The notes below the pieces were generated by a model, which saw nothing but the letters and a program-made list of their open reading frames with translations, searched no databases and was not told where the DNA came from. The translations under genes were made by a program, and so were the position numbers. Below are positions 1-12,556 of a stretch of DNA of 64,000 bases, piece after piece; the first letter of the stretch is position 1, and each line of letters starts with the position of its first letter. Source of the stretch: Trichoplusia ni (Eukaryota > Arthropoda > Insecta > Lepidoptera > Noctuidae); NCBI RefSeq assembly GCF_003590095.1, contig NC_039478.1, positions 22,816,001 through 22,880,000 on the forward strand, written 5' to 3'.

Positions 1-3000
1 AATTCAAAACTTTAATCGCAATTTAATGCCCTATGCACAATATGCACATGTTTCAACTTTCCAGTGTATGTTATTTAAAAAAATAATATCGAGGGTTATA
101 TAATATTATTATTATTCCCTGCTCGCTAAAGTTTAGATGGAAATAATATTAAAAACTTTTTTCTCGAAAAGACCGATATCGACAAGCAGATTATGCTGTT
201 CCCGCACTAATTGCAGTGTGACCAACTCCTTTAGCTAATTTTGCACAAGAACGAGCTGATGGTTTTTGCATATTTTTAACACTCTAAGCTTTATCCTAAG
301 CTCATAACTAATAGTATTTAAAAAAAAAATATTCTTTTAACAACATTTAAAGGAAATTACGGTCTTATAGTAGGTTTACAGTTCAATGTAATGGCAACTG
401 GGTATCAAAAAAGCGGTGCGTTTCTTTCTACGTCCGCAATGTTCGAAAAAATCGATATTACAATTTCTTTAAAAGACATTTTCTATAATGTTCTATAATT
501 ATGAAATGGTAGCAGTAGACGTATTAAGCCTTGCTCTATGTAAAAATAAGGAACTGTCCATGTTTATGTAGGATTTTACTTAAATAGTGATATTTTTGCA
601 TTTTTAACGCAGCCTTTTCTCTTCGCAATCCTAATCAGATCGGAACACTGTCAATGTCAATAGAATTCTACGACTCCTGTCAAATTTCAGCTAGTGTTTT
701 GTAAACAAACAAATGAACCACTTTATTTTTCCCTACGTAACCCATTATCCCTGTTCTTGTGGTGTAATCAAGTACTAACATCCATTTATTTTGTACTCCC
801 TATAGGTATCCATGATTCAATATAATCAGATCTACAGGATTTACTAAGTGTTTTGAATGAGGAAGAAGTCTGTCTGTTACGTTTTCAAAGATCTCTTAAC
901 CACTCCTTCCCGGAACTAAATGTCAAAAATTGATGTCAAAAAATGACTTTCATACAATTTGGTAGTTAGCATGAAATAAAATTAAGGTATAATACCAACA
1001 GGGAAAAATACTTACTTGAAGGGTTTCAGATAGATGCACACCACCCAAGTAAAGGATTGGATACAAATAAAAAGTTTAAGGTGGCACAACGGGTGGTCTC
1101 ATAGCTAAAAGCAATCTCTTACAGACAACCTTTGCATGGCCTAGATAAGGAAGTAGTTTGTATGCAAGAAATAAAACACCATTTACATTAAATTGTTTTT
1201 ATTCTTATTACACTATATTACAAATAAATATCCAAATTAATGAATAAACGGTTTTTAATAGCTTTGAATGCAATAAAACTATAAAACCAAAACAAAATAA
1301 TAACGAAACCTCTCTCTTGAATAAATTAACACCATGCATGAAGTAACAAATAGAATCTATAAAAACGAATATACAAATTATCACGATAGGAAAATAATGT
1401 TCACACAAATTACAATGAATACCAATAAAATTATTAATAATTCAAAGGTATTTGGTAAAAATTATTGAACAGTACTAAATAATATGAAATACATGGTTGA
1501 GGCTATGTTAAACTGGTGCAGGATGTAATATATAAGTATGAGCTATATCTTAGGTTACCGGGTAATATCAAAAAAGTTTATGAGTGTGTCCTGAAATTCA
1601 TGAACCTGTTTGGATAAAATTTGCTATGGAGGTAGCTCACACCTTGGATGACTACATATCAGAGGGAGATAAGTAACCTCCTTTTTATTGACAGCAAAAT
1701 TTATAAGGATAACAACTTTTATATGTATCACACAAACTTAACATAGCTCAACCATAAAAACCACTATAGTTTTAAATAATTACATCAAGTACTTTTATTT
1801 ATGTACTAAGATCATAAAATTACGTACAACATCGATCACAACATTATAAATATAAAGCAAACATTTAAAATGCAAGATAACTATGTAATATAATTGGAAT
1901 ACTAGTTTAAATGCGAACCACGCTTATTATCACCCACAGGGACGAGGGAAAATGAAGGAAAATCTTCAGCAATATAATTGAGCGATCAAATATTATATTA
2001 AATTATTTATATGAGAAAACGTTTGCCGTACAATTTAGTTCTTAGTCCTAATTTGGTAGAATTTGTGAAACGAATTAATTTTGTTATGAAACCTAGTAGA
2101 ATAAATTAAAATTAATCACACAAACAATAAGTTAAAACTATGTAAGAAAACAGTTGACATAGCAAATAAAGATCACTGAATATATCAGAATAACTGTCTG
2201 TGTAAAATAACATAACTTTCCCCTAAAGCCCATTCTGAATACATTTCCATACGAATAGTTGAAGACTCTAAAATGTAACATCAATGAAATCTACGACATA
2301 TATTTTTTTAATAGATCTAAATTTGGTAGATGCCTTACTTGTTACGTTCCGTACCTTCTTACGTTAAACAATATTTTATACCATTTACTGCAATTACATT
2401 AATTAATAGAACATCGATTAGTAATTATGAAGGAATATGTAATACATCAAATATGATAAAATACTTAGGTAGGTATAGTTTTATAACAGCTATTATATAT
2501 TTGAATAGATAAATAATGCTTCACTATTTTTAGTATTGTCTGACTGTTACATGTTCGGGTCAGGGGAGCAGTTACTGCTGTGACCAAGCTTACAATGTGC
2601 TCATAAAGCTGGAGAGAGCGAGGCGCTGCGTATAGACCTATCTCTTACCCTCAAGAGCAAAGTACTTCTTGGAGACCTCTCATTAGAGGCACTGTCGCCA
2701 AAATCAACAATATTAAAAATATTGGGAGTAACCTACACTATATTGTTCTATAATTATGAGAAAACATTTAATTTTTAACATCCAATGTTGCCTGTATGCA
2801 ATAAACTATAACTTTATATATGTCGTTAAAACACTCACATCAATTTAACATACGCTAAATTTTAATATACCTTATATTGAAAAATTCAGTCACTAAGATG
2901 ACTTAAACATTGATCTTCTACGGCCGGCTAGAAGTAGGCCTCATACTACTACCATTTAGTGAAACGATATAGACACGTTATATTACCTACAAGGTCGCAT

Positions 3001-3620
3001 CTAGATGTGGGATGCGCCAGCTACAATCATCGAGAATAAGGAAGGATTGTCGCCTAACTGCTTATGCGTGAGCAAGAATACAACAACTATTCCGGGAAAA
3101 CGCTACAGGGAGACATTACAATAAATATAGCCAACGATATAAAATACCCATCGCCATGTACTTTGTACAAGCTCTACTTGCAAACACCATTCTTTTCATA
3201 TCATTTGGTTCACGAACCGCTCAACTAAGTATCCTTTTCAGTACATTTCTGGTACAATACTCCGTACACAATATCGTTGCATAGCCTTTTACATTTAGGT
3301 TACATATAACATCAATGCATGCGTACATACAATCAGTTTTCTACGTTTGGTAATAGGGGTTACATTTATAGTCATAAACACTTCAAAGTTTGAGATAAAA
3401 GGGGTCAAAAAATACGATACGATATATATAGGATTATCACCACTGAAGCTCTGGGTCCTCGCTGACGTCACTGGGTCCGAGTCGACACAGCCTGGTACAC
3501 TAGTAGTACACTGCACGGGGTTGCCTAGTGCTTCCGGGCGCGGCTGGGGAGGTGCGTGGGCTCGATGTCGATGGTGACATAGCCGGCGCGGTGTCGACGC
3601 GGGGGCGCGGGGAGTCCTAA
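1..3620. other. Downstream flank / probable 3' UTR of ABHD16A, no gene recognised
   Basis: No conserved coding exon or RNA gene is visible. The proximal part (about 3430-3620) is GC-richer than the rest and follows the ABHD16A stop codon directly on the minus strand, so it is probably 3' UTR. Several AATAAA-like hexamers occur on the minus strand (for example the TTTATT near 1198 on the plus strand), but none can be chosen as the real poly(A) signal. The open frames here are short and have no recognisable motifs. Confidence 0.5.
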
Positions 3621-3725
3621 TTATTCGCGCCTTCGGTTCTGCAGGCGATCGATGATCTCAACGAAGTCGTTCTCAGGCAGCGGCGAGCAGTGGCTCGAGC
3701 GCAGGTCGCGCATATACTTCGATAC
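3621..3725 (-). CDS. ABHD16A: ABHD16A terminal coding exon 9
   Basis: 34 codons and a TAA stop (3621-3623). Contains SSHCSPLPENDF, matching human THCTPLPAQNF near the C terminus. His474 is the second candidate for the catalytic His. Confidence 0.92.
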   Translation of the reverse strand, partial: VSKYMRDLRSSHCSPLPENDFVEIIDRLQNRRRE

Positions 3726-6700
3726 CTGCGAATTTAAACACAATTGAGGATATTTGAAGAAAGCACATTGTGTTGCCATACACCGGTGGAATGCGGAAGA
3801 CGTTGCAAGGCGTTTACGGTTAAGTCACTGCGCCTGATACACCTGCTTTCTCCTCCAAAGCAGTGGGTGTGGCCGACCGGTTTATGACGAATTCCTATGC
3901 ATTGCTATAAAAATACACCGACCTAATGCGGGATATGTTGCAAGGCGACTCCGGTATAGTCACTGCGCCTGATACACCTGCTTTCTCCCCCTAAGAAGTG
4001 GTTACCCAAGGAGGTTCCTCGAGCCTAAGCAAGTGAAGGCTAGTTACCAGGGGCTGCAGCGTCTTCTCGAGCTGCTGCACGTCGGGGCCGGCGGGCACGT
4101 GCGCGGGCGAGTCGGGCGCGGCCAGCAGGCGGGACAGCGCCGCGCGCGCCGTCTGGCTGCCCAGCGCCGCCGGGTGGCGCTGCTCCAGGATGCGGACCAC
4201 TAGGTTGTTGCCGCGGTTCGACGACAGGTGCCCTTGTCTGCGCCATACACAAAACATCCTCAAATATTTTTTTCACTCTGCATATATCCTACTAATATTA
4301 TAAACTTGAAAGTTTGTACGTATGAATGTTTGTCAATTTTTCACGCAAAATCCACTAACGGATTTAGAGTTCATTTGGTATATTGTAGTTTGTAGTCTAC
4401 ATAAACACATGGATTTGTTTTTATTTCGATTCTATTGTCCCGTGAGATCATTTTTGATTTGTAGCGGGCGGGCCCGTGGCAACAACTAGTATAACCATAA
4501 ACCACCGTTGCCTAACCTAGATCTTTTTTGTTACTATTTGTATGTAGGTACTTTTGTTATTTTTTATTTTTATTTTTATAATTTCTACAACGTGGTGGTC
4601 AGACGGAGACTCTTTTAAAGAGAGAATAAAAAGTAACGACAATACAGTGACTTTATATGTTGCGTGACTTTATATACCAATGTAATTCTGACTGGCACGT
4701 GACGTCATCCGATGTATAATATTCGGTACGTCTTTTTCATAGTATGCTCTTATCAGTTACTGTAAAGAAAACTATCAAGCATCTATTGTTTTCTATAAGC
4801 TATTAGATTGTGACCTATTTAGCTAGAAGTATATCGTAAACTATTACTTTTCACACTTTGCAATGTACAGCTACAAACATGCTAACATGTTGAAGTACAA
4901 TAAAAATAGAGATACATACACACGCATTGCGTGTAGCAAACTATTTGTTACACCACCTTTTTTTGTGAGACTAATGAATGTAACTGGCTAACAGAAACTT
5001 AATCCAATAAAAGTAAAATTAAACCCCGCAAATAAAGTAAAATAAAAAAGTAAACCGATATTATGGACTTGAAGAAGCTGAAACCCAGACAATTCTGGCG
5101 TTTGGCCGGGGTGTCGGCTTCTCTTCCTATAACTTCTTTCAAGAAGGTATATGGCTTCGGGCTGGAACACGGGGATCGATCGCCCATATTCAACCCTTCA
5201 TAAGTAGATCCCCCCCCACTCACCTGAGGCAGATGATCTCATCCTCAGTGCGGCGGATCAGGTGCACTGGGCCGTCGTACTTGGTGACCAGCTCGGCGAC
5301 GTTCAGGTCTACATAGGAGCGGATCACCTCCTTTACGAGCAGGGACCAGGATGACGGCATCTGGTTCTCGGCGAGGGGCAGCAGGTCGTCGAAGGTGGCA
5401 TCCAGGACCTAAGATGCAGTCAAACGGATATTTTCGGCACTTTACAGACGATGATCATTGCGATCAAATATTTTTCCGGAGCTGATGATTTCAATGGTTC
5501 AGATTATGAACAAAATTTGTTCATATTAACTTGTCGCCTAGCGACATCCGCTATGAGAAGAAAAGTAGCAATGAGGTGAAGGTGAGGCAGGTGAGCCCTG
5601 AAGACAGGGCACGTCAAATAAACTTGTTATTATTTCTTGATTCTGCAACTGCACATACCGACCTCTGTCGTCCAAAACACAAAAAACTCTAAGCATGGTC
5701 CGTAAAAAAATGCTTTTGCATTTTCAATTACTTTGAATTCGCACGTCTTAAATGGAGACAAGTGTTGCCTCTTACCAGAGCGCCCACGGGGTAGTTGACG
5801 GCGGCCCAGGAGGCGGTGTACCCGCCGATGCTCCAGCCGAACATGATGATGTCATCGGGCCGGAAGCCGAGCTCGTTGATGGCGAACTGCATCACCACGT
5901 CGATGGCGTTGTGCTCCTGAGACGGGTACGGGAGACCCTGCCAAGAATATTACAGACATGTAATCTTACGCAGTACGTTCCGCTGTTATTCATTTCTAAT
6001 TTATTTTCAAAGTACTGCCTTGTCCGCTAAACATGGGGCAAACCGAATGTGGAAGCGAAACGGAGCTTGAGACAATAGAGCGGTGTCCCTTTTCTAGAGA
6101 AGCAATAGTCTTATTATCTTATCAGAGTAGTGAACAAGGTATGTCGGATTAGGGAATTATTGTGTATTCTCAATGCAATTCGGGATTATCTAACAACTGA
6201 CGGCCATGTAAGCTCCTAGCAACGATTTAGAGTATTTTTTAAGCAGCTTAAGCTGGCATGAATCTATAAAATTTGTTTATTACGAACTCATCATCATCCT
6301 AGCCACTAATTACTTAGCAAGAAAAATTAATGTGTACAATAGCATAAATGTAAAAAGTGGATTCTTAAAAATGACATGATCACCTAGACTTATCAGAGAA
6401 AGACTGGCTGCTTCTATTTTGGGCCTAACCTTTTACCTTTTGTTCCTGAATAGGACTTTGTATGAAAGACAAATTTACATAGTAAAAACATATTTGTCCC
6501 CATTTGTATCCAATAGAATATCGACGAAAGATATTAACATACAAAGAGCATTATGTATTAATTTATTTCAGACTCGAATAACACGGAGTAGAAAATCATT
6601 GGTAAGTAAGACGATATGTAACGAGGCTAAAGATAACTGTTCTTTGTAGTGTGATTTGGTTTTGGAGAACAGGTTTACAAAATCATAACTATGAGTACCA

Positions 6701-9700
6701 CTGCGGTATCTCCCAAAAAGTATTAATCTGGATATGTTACAAATAACCGATACAAATGGAAAAAGGAAGAAAAAAATACAATAAATTTATAGTAAAAGAT
6801 TTTTTTGTTACCTCGTCGCGGTCTAACTGGTTGAAAATTTTGATAAAGGTTGCTGAACCTTGGATTAACGCAACTATTACTTCATCCCTCTGAGCCTCCC
6901 CAATTGCTTATTTCCAACAAATCAAATGGGGCGTTGCTAGTTGAAAAGATAAGTAACGTTATTAAATATAGCTAAAAAAAAGGGGTTTTACTTACAGAGC
7001 TGCCACCAAACCCTGGGTGATTCCAACCGAGCGCGGAGAAGCCGGCCTTGATGGGCGTGTTCATGATGCCCATCTCGTAGAAGCCGGAGTTGCCCTCACA
7101 GCACACCACCAGCTTCTTGCCGTTCGGGCTCTGACCGCGGTGGTCCACGAACATGGTGTCGATGGTGTTGCCATCAGCGGTTCCCAGCTTCGAGCGCTGA
7201 CCGTTGTGGTTCTCCACCAGCTGCGTCCTACCTTGGAAGAGGGCTCCCCCTGAAAGTGTGATACCTAGAATCCCCTTTGATACGATGTTGCGGTCATCGG
7301 ATAGAAATGAAAGACAAGGCACAGTTCTTGAAAAGCGTTTTATTAGTCAATGTTAGTAAAGTTGGCAGATGATGCAGGCAGGCAGGTCCTAAAATGAAGG
7401 TTATTAGTGTTAGTTTAAAAGATGACGAAGTAAAAGATGTGTACTCACACAAAAGGACTTGCAGTACGCCGAGGGAACCGGGATAGATGAGACGGAGGCC
7501 GAAGGTGTGGGTGGCCACGAAAGCGAGGATCTGGATAGTGGCTCTCTGGTACAGGGGCAGGTGGAGGTTGGCGCAGGTCTTGAACGGGTGCTTGTCGAGC
7601 CACGACGACCTGCAACACGTGGGTTTGAGAAATTGTCCTGAAGTAACCGAGGTCGTAAGATGCTAAAGTATCAGTATATCGATGCTAAGTCATGTTAAAG
7701 GGGAATGGATCTCTTGAGGCAGATGGCACCGGTTTAACAAGACGAGTAATAACATTTCACTTTAAAGCTTAAATCATACTTAAAGGCAAAATGCTCAAAA
7801 ACAGAATAGTCTGTACCTGGTGAAAGTACACAATAGCTTCGAATGTAGGCCTAAATAAAAAACATTGACCTGCTATTTTCCATATGAAGAAGGTTAAGAA
7901 CTAAAAGGTTCCTTACATCTAATATTAACATTAGGTTAGGTGATAATCATTATCATAATAAATTATTATTTTCAAAACCTTCTACTCATTGCTATAGTGT
8001 ATTATACAAGTCAAGCCTTTTCATTTGATACCCATATTTTGGGAGTTTTGAAAAACTATGTAAATCGTATTTTCTTAGCATTGGCTATTTTGGATCCAAT
8101 CTTAAACATAGTAAAAACAATCCCGACGAATTCACTCCTCGATCGAAAACAGAATCGATTAATCCGTTCGGAAGTTCATATGCCACAGACGGACACGTGA
8201 AAATTAACACTCCACTCTCGGTTTAAAAGTGGGAGCACGAAAAGTGACATGAAACTAATTGCTCTATAATTATCAAAGCGTTTTAAAAATAGCAGTTTTA
8301 GTTCGCGGGACTTCATTCGAATTGTCTCAAATATTAGTAGTAGTTTCATTTCGACTTCCGTTGATTCAATAAAGAGTGATATACCGCTGCGCGATGTGCC
8401 GCGGCTTCGATACCCCTATAGATCTAGAGCAATCTAGAAACGTTTGTTTCAAGTGCATGAGGTTAGAATGTAATATCACAAGGATTAAACTTCATAGTTA
8501 GGAAGTCGATTCGTAAAAAAAAACGAAAGTCTGAATGCATGCCAGCCAAAAAGATCTATGGAAAACATTATGATCAGAATAAATAGGGCTCTTTTTAAAT
8601 ACGGCATGATACTTGCCTTCCGACAATCGACTCCATTCGAATTATAGGATCGTTTGTATAACTGAAATTAGAAAGGCATGAAGGATTATCTAAATCATTT
8701 CAAAATCCCCACTCCTCATGCACATCTAGAAGCTTCCTGCAACCTGCATACGTTTCCGTTGCGCGCGCACGCAGTTATTTATAGCAATCCAATCAGCTCC
8801 CAGCGGCGTGCGATCGATGGGCACCTAGCAACCTTCACGCGTAATAGAGTTAGCCTTTAACCTTTAATATCAAAGGTAGCACTCAGTCCTGCCAATACAT
8901 ACCTGGTACCTACCCCCGTTTGCATTATAATATTTCTACGAAAGCATGTTCCCTTTTGAATCTCCAATTTGGATAATGTATTATAAGATCCCCACTAGCT
9001 AAATACACCAAAAAAGAACTACATTCACTTTCCTGGAGGCACTTGCTTCTCGTTCTCTGGTGTTAAGTTACGCATAGCAAACGCACAGCAACATTTCGCT
9101 CTTAGGTGTCATGCTATGTACGTCAAGTTGTTTGAAGAAATGGTCACTTGGCAAAGTTCATGCATACTCCTGAAAGACCCATTCCCTTTTTGCTACATAT
9201 TGTAATACCATTTTGCAACTTGAAGGATTATCATACACTAGAACTAGATGCAAAGCCTAACTAACCTATAACTAACCATAATATAGTCAATCACAGCTGT
9301 TATTAAAAATGTTGAGCAGCTTAACTAGCCTCAGCCAGCAAAAGGCAGTCCGTAGAAAATTGTTAGTTTTTATACTTTAAGGTAATTACAGGATAAACAA
9401 AGACAAAATTTGTGTAGGACGATCAGACATCAAGACACCCTACTACTTACCTCTCAGCCGCAGCAACGCTGTACGTGGTGGGCCAGGCGTTAAACTCAAA
9501 ATCATATTTCCGTATTTCGGTGAGGTAGGCTTTCTTATCGGTCATGGGAGCGTACAGGGCCCGGATGAACTGGGCGTACTTCGTGCTGGTCGCTCGGCCG
9601 TAGGAGCGGAGAATGAAAGAGAAGATGATCAGGCAAGTTATGCCGCCGAAGAAACGGCCCAAAGTACGCATCTCGTCATAGGTGAAGAAGCCGCGCTTAT

Positions 9701-11656
9701 AGATGTACATACAGATGAAGGGAGACGTGTATAGGCCGATGTTTAGGATGGTGTTAGCCTGGAAGAAAATGTTCGTGTATGACCAAAATGAACTTGAATA
9801 AACAGTTGATTCCGTTAGGTTTTTCTTCTTCATTTCTTACCTTCGAAATGATTCTATCACCCCATTTTTCCAGGCCCTGGGGTTGGTACATAGACTAAAA
9901 ACAAAAAATCCAATTAATTATAAAAACAAAGATAAATTCGTGAATACCTTACTTGGCTCTATCACACCTAACACCAGAGAATATCATCTTTCTTCTAATT
10001 AAAACTAGCCAAAAATCATTATCAGTTATGAGAGTATCTCTTAATATACACGAAACAAAAGACACTTTCCTGTGGCTTATCTTCTAAAAATACTTCTATC
10101 ATATCTCTTAATAGTAAATATTATTATTCTTCCGTTTCTATGATCTGAAAGGTCGCCTCCGCCTACATGTTACAGATCAATGTGTGGGTGTAACTATAAT
10201 TAAGTGGGAGGAGATGAAAGTCTATTGATATCTCCTGCATTACAAATCAATACATCCTTGCAAACTAAATCCCCCCTCTATCCTCACAAGAATAGCATTG
10301 GGGGTGGCTTACATAGAATTGAGGATGAGATAAAAGTCAGCAATTTCTAGGAACCCTTAATCTCTTTATGTTTCATTTCTAGTAAGTAAATTACCTAAGA
10401 CCTACTCCTAATTGGCCTCTTAAGACTTCCTCTTGAGAATCCAAGATGGCAATACTGCATGCTATGGAAGAAAACTATTGTGTTCCTAAAATTCAACACT
10501 CTTCACTTTAAAAGATGAAGTAGACCAGAAAAGAGAAAGAACAATTTCTTACATAACTTTAACCACTGACACAGTGATAATTTTTCTGATCTTTTTTATA
10601 TTATTGTGATCAACAACAACACAACAATCTTCAAATTGGGCCTGTTGTGCCTGAGATTGGCATGTTTAATTAAACAAACAAATTCTTAGCTTTATAATAC
10701 TAATTTACTTGATGTAGTACAAGGCTAGACTGAAATCTTTCTAAGTTGCAGTGAGGAAATGTGGAAATATTCTGCAGGAGAAGATGTACAAGCTGGTAAT
10801 GGACCCTAATGTCTAAGTCTAAGTTGCCTAAATTTTAGGGAAAAGAAAATGTAGGTTAATGCTCATGTTGCAGCCGACTAGCTGGATGAGCCACATCGCT
10901 TTGCACCCTAAGTAACAGCCTGACCTGATCCGACCATTAAAATAGTTCTTATATCTTCTGCCGAACATTACATGTCATTAGAACTTAGGAAATTTGCTTC
11001 ATAACCTATCTGATTGCAATAAAACATGAACAGAGTAGTGTGAAACCCTGTACCTGAATCTCAAAATCTTCAGTTACTGTATAAATTATATTTAGGTAGA
11101 TTTGGAATCGGCAATAACAAACTAGCGATAAACTGTCAAGAAACCTGATGAAACGAAAAGAGTATGATTGTGCTCCATACAGTTATACACAGTATAATTA
11201 AATGTAAGTATATTTAAAAAGAAAAGCTGTGTCCTACAAAGAACCTGCTTTCTCCATCTTGCCGTCACTTCATGGATCATCAGATCTCGCACAAAACTGC
11301 TCTGATTCTCCTGTTATTAGCATAGTTATGTTGTTAATACTGTACTCATTTTTTCTACACTTATACATCTCTTACTGATACACATTTAACTATTTAAATA
11401 AACAGTTATATGTTAAATACTTAAAATAATTTAATAAAGACTGAAATCACAACATGTCTGCTGTGACAGCTATGGAAAATCAATGATTCTAACAACATAT
11501 GCATAAGATATGTTAATAATCCATGTGATATTAATGAGATTACAAAAGATTAAAATTAATTAAATTAATAATTGATAAACTTACATCTTTCGGGCCATCC
11601 TTGTACACTTTATACAGTCTAGGCGAAAACAAACACTGCCATATTAGTTTCATCAT
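3621..11656 (-). CDS. ABHD16A: Phosphatidylserine lipase ABHD16A (BAT5) homologue, 9 coding exons
   Basis: Alpha/beta-hydrolase that in mammals turns phosphatidylserine into lysophosphatidylserine at ER-type membranes. Joined exons on the minus strand: 11585-11656, 9841-9894, 9451-9758, 7449-7609, 6996-7249, 5776-5937, 5224-5408, 4048-4237, 3621-3725. They total 1491 nt (496 aa plus stop) and every phase fits. Seen in the protein: an N-terminal SPRLYKVYKDG box like the human N terminus; two hydrophobic segments at about 46-62 and 78-92; the block NTIDTMFVDHRG then VVCCEGNSGFYE; GWNHPGFGGS; the nucleophile elbow GWSIGG with Ser319; and RRTEDE with the likely acid Asp393. The Ser-Asp spacing (74) is close to the human 75. 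The catalytic His is uncertain (His445 or His474). The human protein is 558 aa; the missing length lies mostly in the N-terminal third and before the C terminus. The gene is divergent from GPR107. Confidence 0.93.
3780..3997. repeat. Imperfect direct duplication in ABHD16A intron 8
   Basis: Two units of about 83 bp (about 3780-3862 and 3915-3997) are offset by 135 bp. Both begin TACACCG and contain AATGCGG, GTTGCAAGGCG and an identical run from GTCACTGCGCC to GCTTTCTCC. The unit between them is unrelated. Confidence 0.8.
4048..4237 (-). CDS. ABHD16A: ABHD16A coding exon 8
   Basis: Phase 2 in, phase 0 out, donor GTAACT. Encodes LSSNRGNNLVVRILEQRHP (human MSNRGNDLLLKLLQHRYP), then an Ala/Pro-rich stretch. 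It is strikingly GC-rich against its AT-rich introns, which also opens a spurious second reading frame. His445 (AHVPAG) is one candidate for the catalytic His. Confidence 0.93.
4291..4490 (+). mobile_element. Short Helitron-like non-autonomous repeat in ABHD16A intron 7
   Basis: Begins ACTAATATTATAAA and ends GGCAACAACTAGT, the termini shared by several other copies in this window. Such CTAGT-ending elements are known from Lepidoptera as Helitron-like. No coding capacity. Confidence 0.6.
5224..5408 (-). CDS. ABHD16A: ABHD16A coding exon 7 (acid residue)
   Basis: Phase 0 in, phase 2 out, donor GTGAGT. Encodes LDATFDDLLPLAE and LIRRTEDEII (human LIRRTKDEII), with Asp393 in the position of human Asp430. 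Confidence 0.94.
5776..5937 (-). CDS. ABHD16A: ABHD16A coding exon 6 (nucleophile elbow)
   Basis: 54 codons, phase 0 at both ends. Contains DDIIMFGWSIGGYTASWAA; Ser319 of the GxSxGG elbow is the expected catalytic nucleophile. Confidence 0.95.
6996..7249 (-). CDS. ABHD16A: ABHD16A coding exon 5 (hydrolase core start)
   Basis: Phase 1 in, phase 0 out. The incoming T plus GG makes a Trp codon before GALFQGRTQLVENHNG. Contains DTMFVDHRG, VVCCEGNSGFYE and GWNHPGFGGS, among the most diagnostic blocks of this family. Confidence 0.95.
7449..7609 (-). CDS. ABHD16A: ABHD16A coding exon 4
   Basis: Phase 2 in, phase 1 out, donor GTGAGT. Encodes SSWLDKHPFKTCANLHLP, then FVATHTFGLRLIYPGSLG, matching the human VAHTLGRRMLYPGS region just ahead of the hydrolase core. 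Confidence 0.9.
9451..9758 (-). CDS. ABHD16A: ABHD16A coding exon 3 (membrane segments)
   Basis: Starts at ANTILNIGLYTSPF after a CAG acceptor and ends phase 2 at GTAAGT. It carries both hydrophobic segments and the YDFEFNAWPTTY block (human YNFDFRSWPVDF). Confidence 0.92.
9841..9894 (-). CDS. ABHD16A: ABHD16A coding exon 2
   Basis: An 18-codon exon (SMYQPQGLEKWGDRIISK) flanked by a TAG acceptor and a GTAAG donor, phase 0 at both ends. It matches the YYQPRALEKHAD region of the human protein. It is too short to stand out as an ORF. Confidence 0.88.
11585..11656 (-). CDS. ABHD16A: ABHD16A coding exon 1
   Basis: Encodes residues 1-24 and ends phase 0 at a GTAAGT donor. Two adjacent ATG codons (11654-11656 and 11651-11653) open the frame. 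Upstream in the same frame only a TTG allows extension, and the peptide from the ATGs aligns with the human N terminus (KLL..PRLYKIY), so the ATG pair is taken as the start. The second ATG has the better -3 base (A). Confidence 0.85.
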
Positions 11657-12491
11657 CAGGACGTTTAAGATATCCACTTTTGAATTTAAGGAATACAAAT
11701 AGAAAGGAAAGTATTTATCGAGTTTGTATTTCCACAACAGCTCTTGTTTTAACCGGGTACTACAGAAAAACTACCTTCTTCTGAACAAGAGAATTCGAAA
11801 GAACGAATCGCCGGCCTTTTATGAGCTTCGGCAATTTTTTGAGTTCTTTACTACCAATTGCATGCTCAAATGTATTTTACTTGGATAAAAACGAAATACC
11901 GACACAAGACACAACCCATAGATGTAAGCACTTCTTCGTCAAATGCTGAGAAGACAAGTACGTATACACTACCAGTGTGTCTATAGCACAAAAGTGAGAT
12001 AAATCAATGAATCAGCCATTTGATATATGGACAAGAGCATTTTGAGTTTCACAAGATTGTATATTTTAAATGGTGTCAAAATTGGAGCGATTGTACAAAT
12101 CAATTTTGGAACAAAATAAATACAGCTGAAAAAAGGGCTGTCCTTGAAAATTTCGAAGGGGTGAGCTCGAAAAATTATCCCTGATATTTTATTTGCTTTC
12201 TTCTTTTATTTTCTACTTTTATGAAAAGCAGTCCTCGTTAGCTAAACACTTTTCGAACTCAGGAATAATAATTGAATTCATAGAAGAATGTTTTACGAAA
12301 TAAACATTCACATATCTGGCAATACAAGTCATAAGCTAGAACTCTATAACGTTTGAAATTTAGTATTCTACTCTATGATATCTCCGTCATTATTCTTGAC
12401 TTGAGTGGAAGTATGTTTTCGTGAATTGTTCACTTTTAAAATAGTGAAGAAAAAGTTTAATTATTTAATTTTAATGCTATCGTCATGAAAC
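11657..12491. promoter_or_regulatory. Divergent ABHD16A / GPR107 promoter region
   Basis: The start codons of the two genes face away from each other across about 835 bp with no gene between, so both transcription starts and 5' leaders must lie here unless distant non-coding exons exist. No TATA box or Inr can be assigned with confidence. Confidence 0.65.
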
Positions 12492-12556
12492 ATGTTTCGC
12501 GTAGTGAAAAAAGCTGTATTGTGCATCCTTTTGATTGCTGCAACGGTGTCCTGTAG
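12485..12556 (+). other. Upstream ORF overlapping the GPR107 start
   Basis: An ATG seven bases before the GPR107 ATG opens a 23-codon frame in another phase that closes at TAG 12554-12556, inside coding exon 1. A shorter ATG frame (12474-12488) ends just before it. The main ATG has A at -3 and the overlapping one has G. If transcribed, these could lower GPR107 initiation; this is inference. Confidence 0.45.

Noticed and set aside
4040..4276. Second minus-strand frame over ABHD16A exon 8
   Set aside because: It is a shadow caused by the high GC of the exon. The other frame matches the human protein and keeps the splice phases.
11657..11737. N-terminal extension of ABHD16A upstream of the ATG pair
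   Set aside because: The extension starts at TTG rather than ATG, and its residues have no counterpart in the family.
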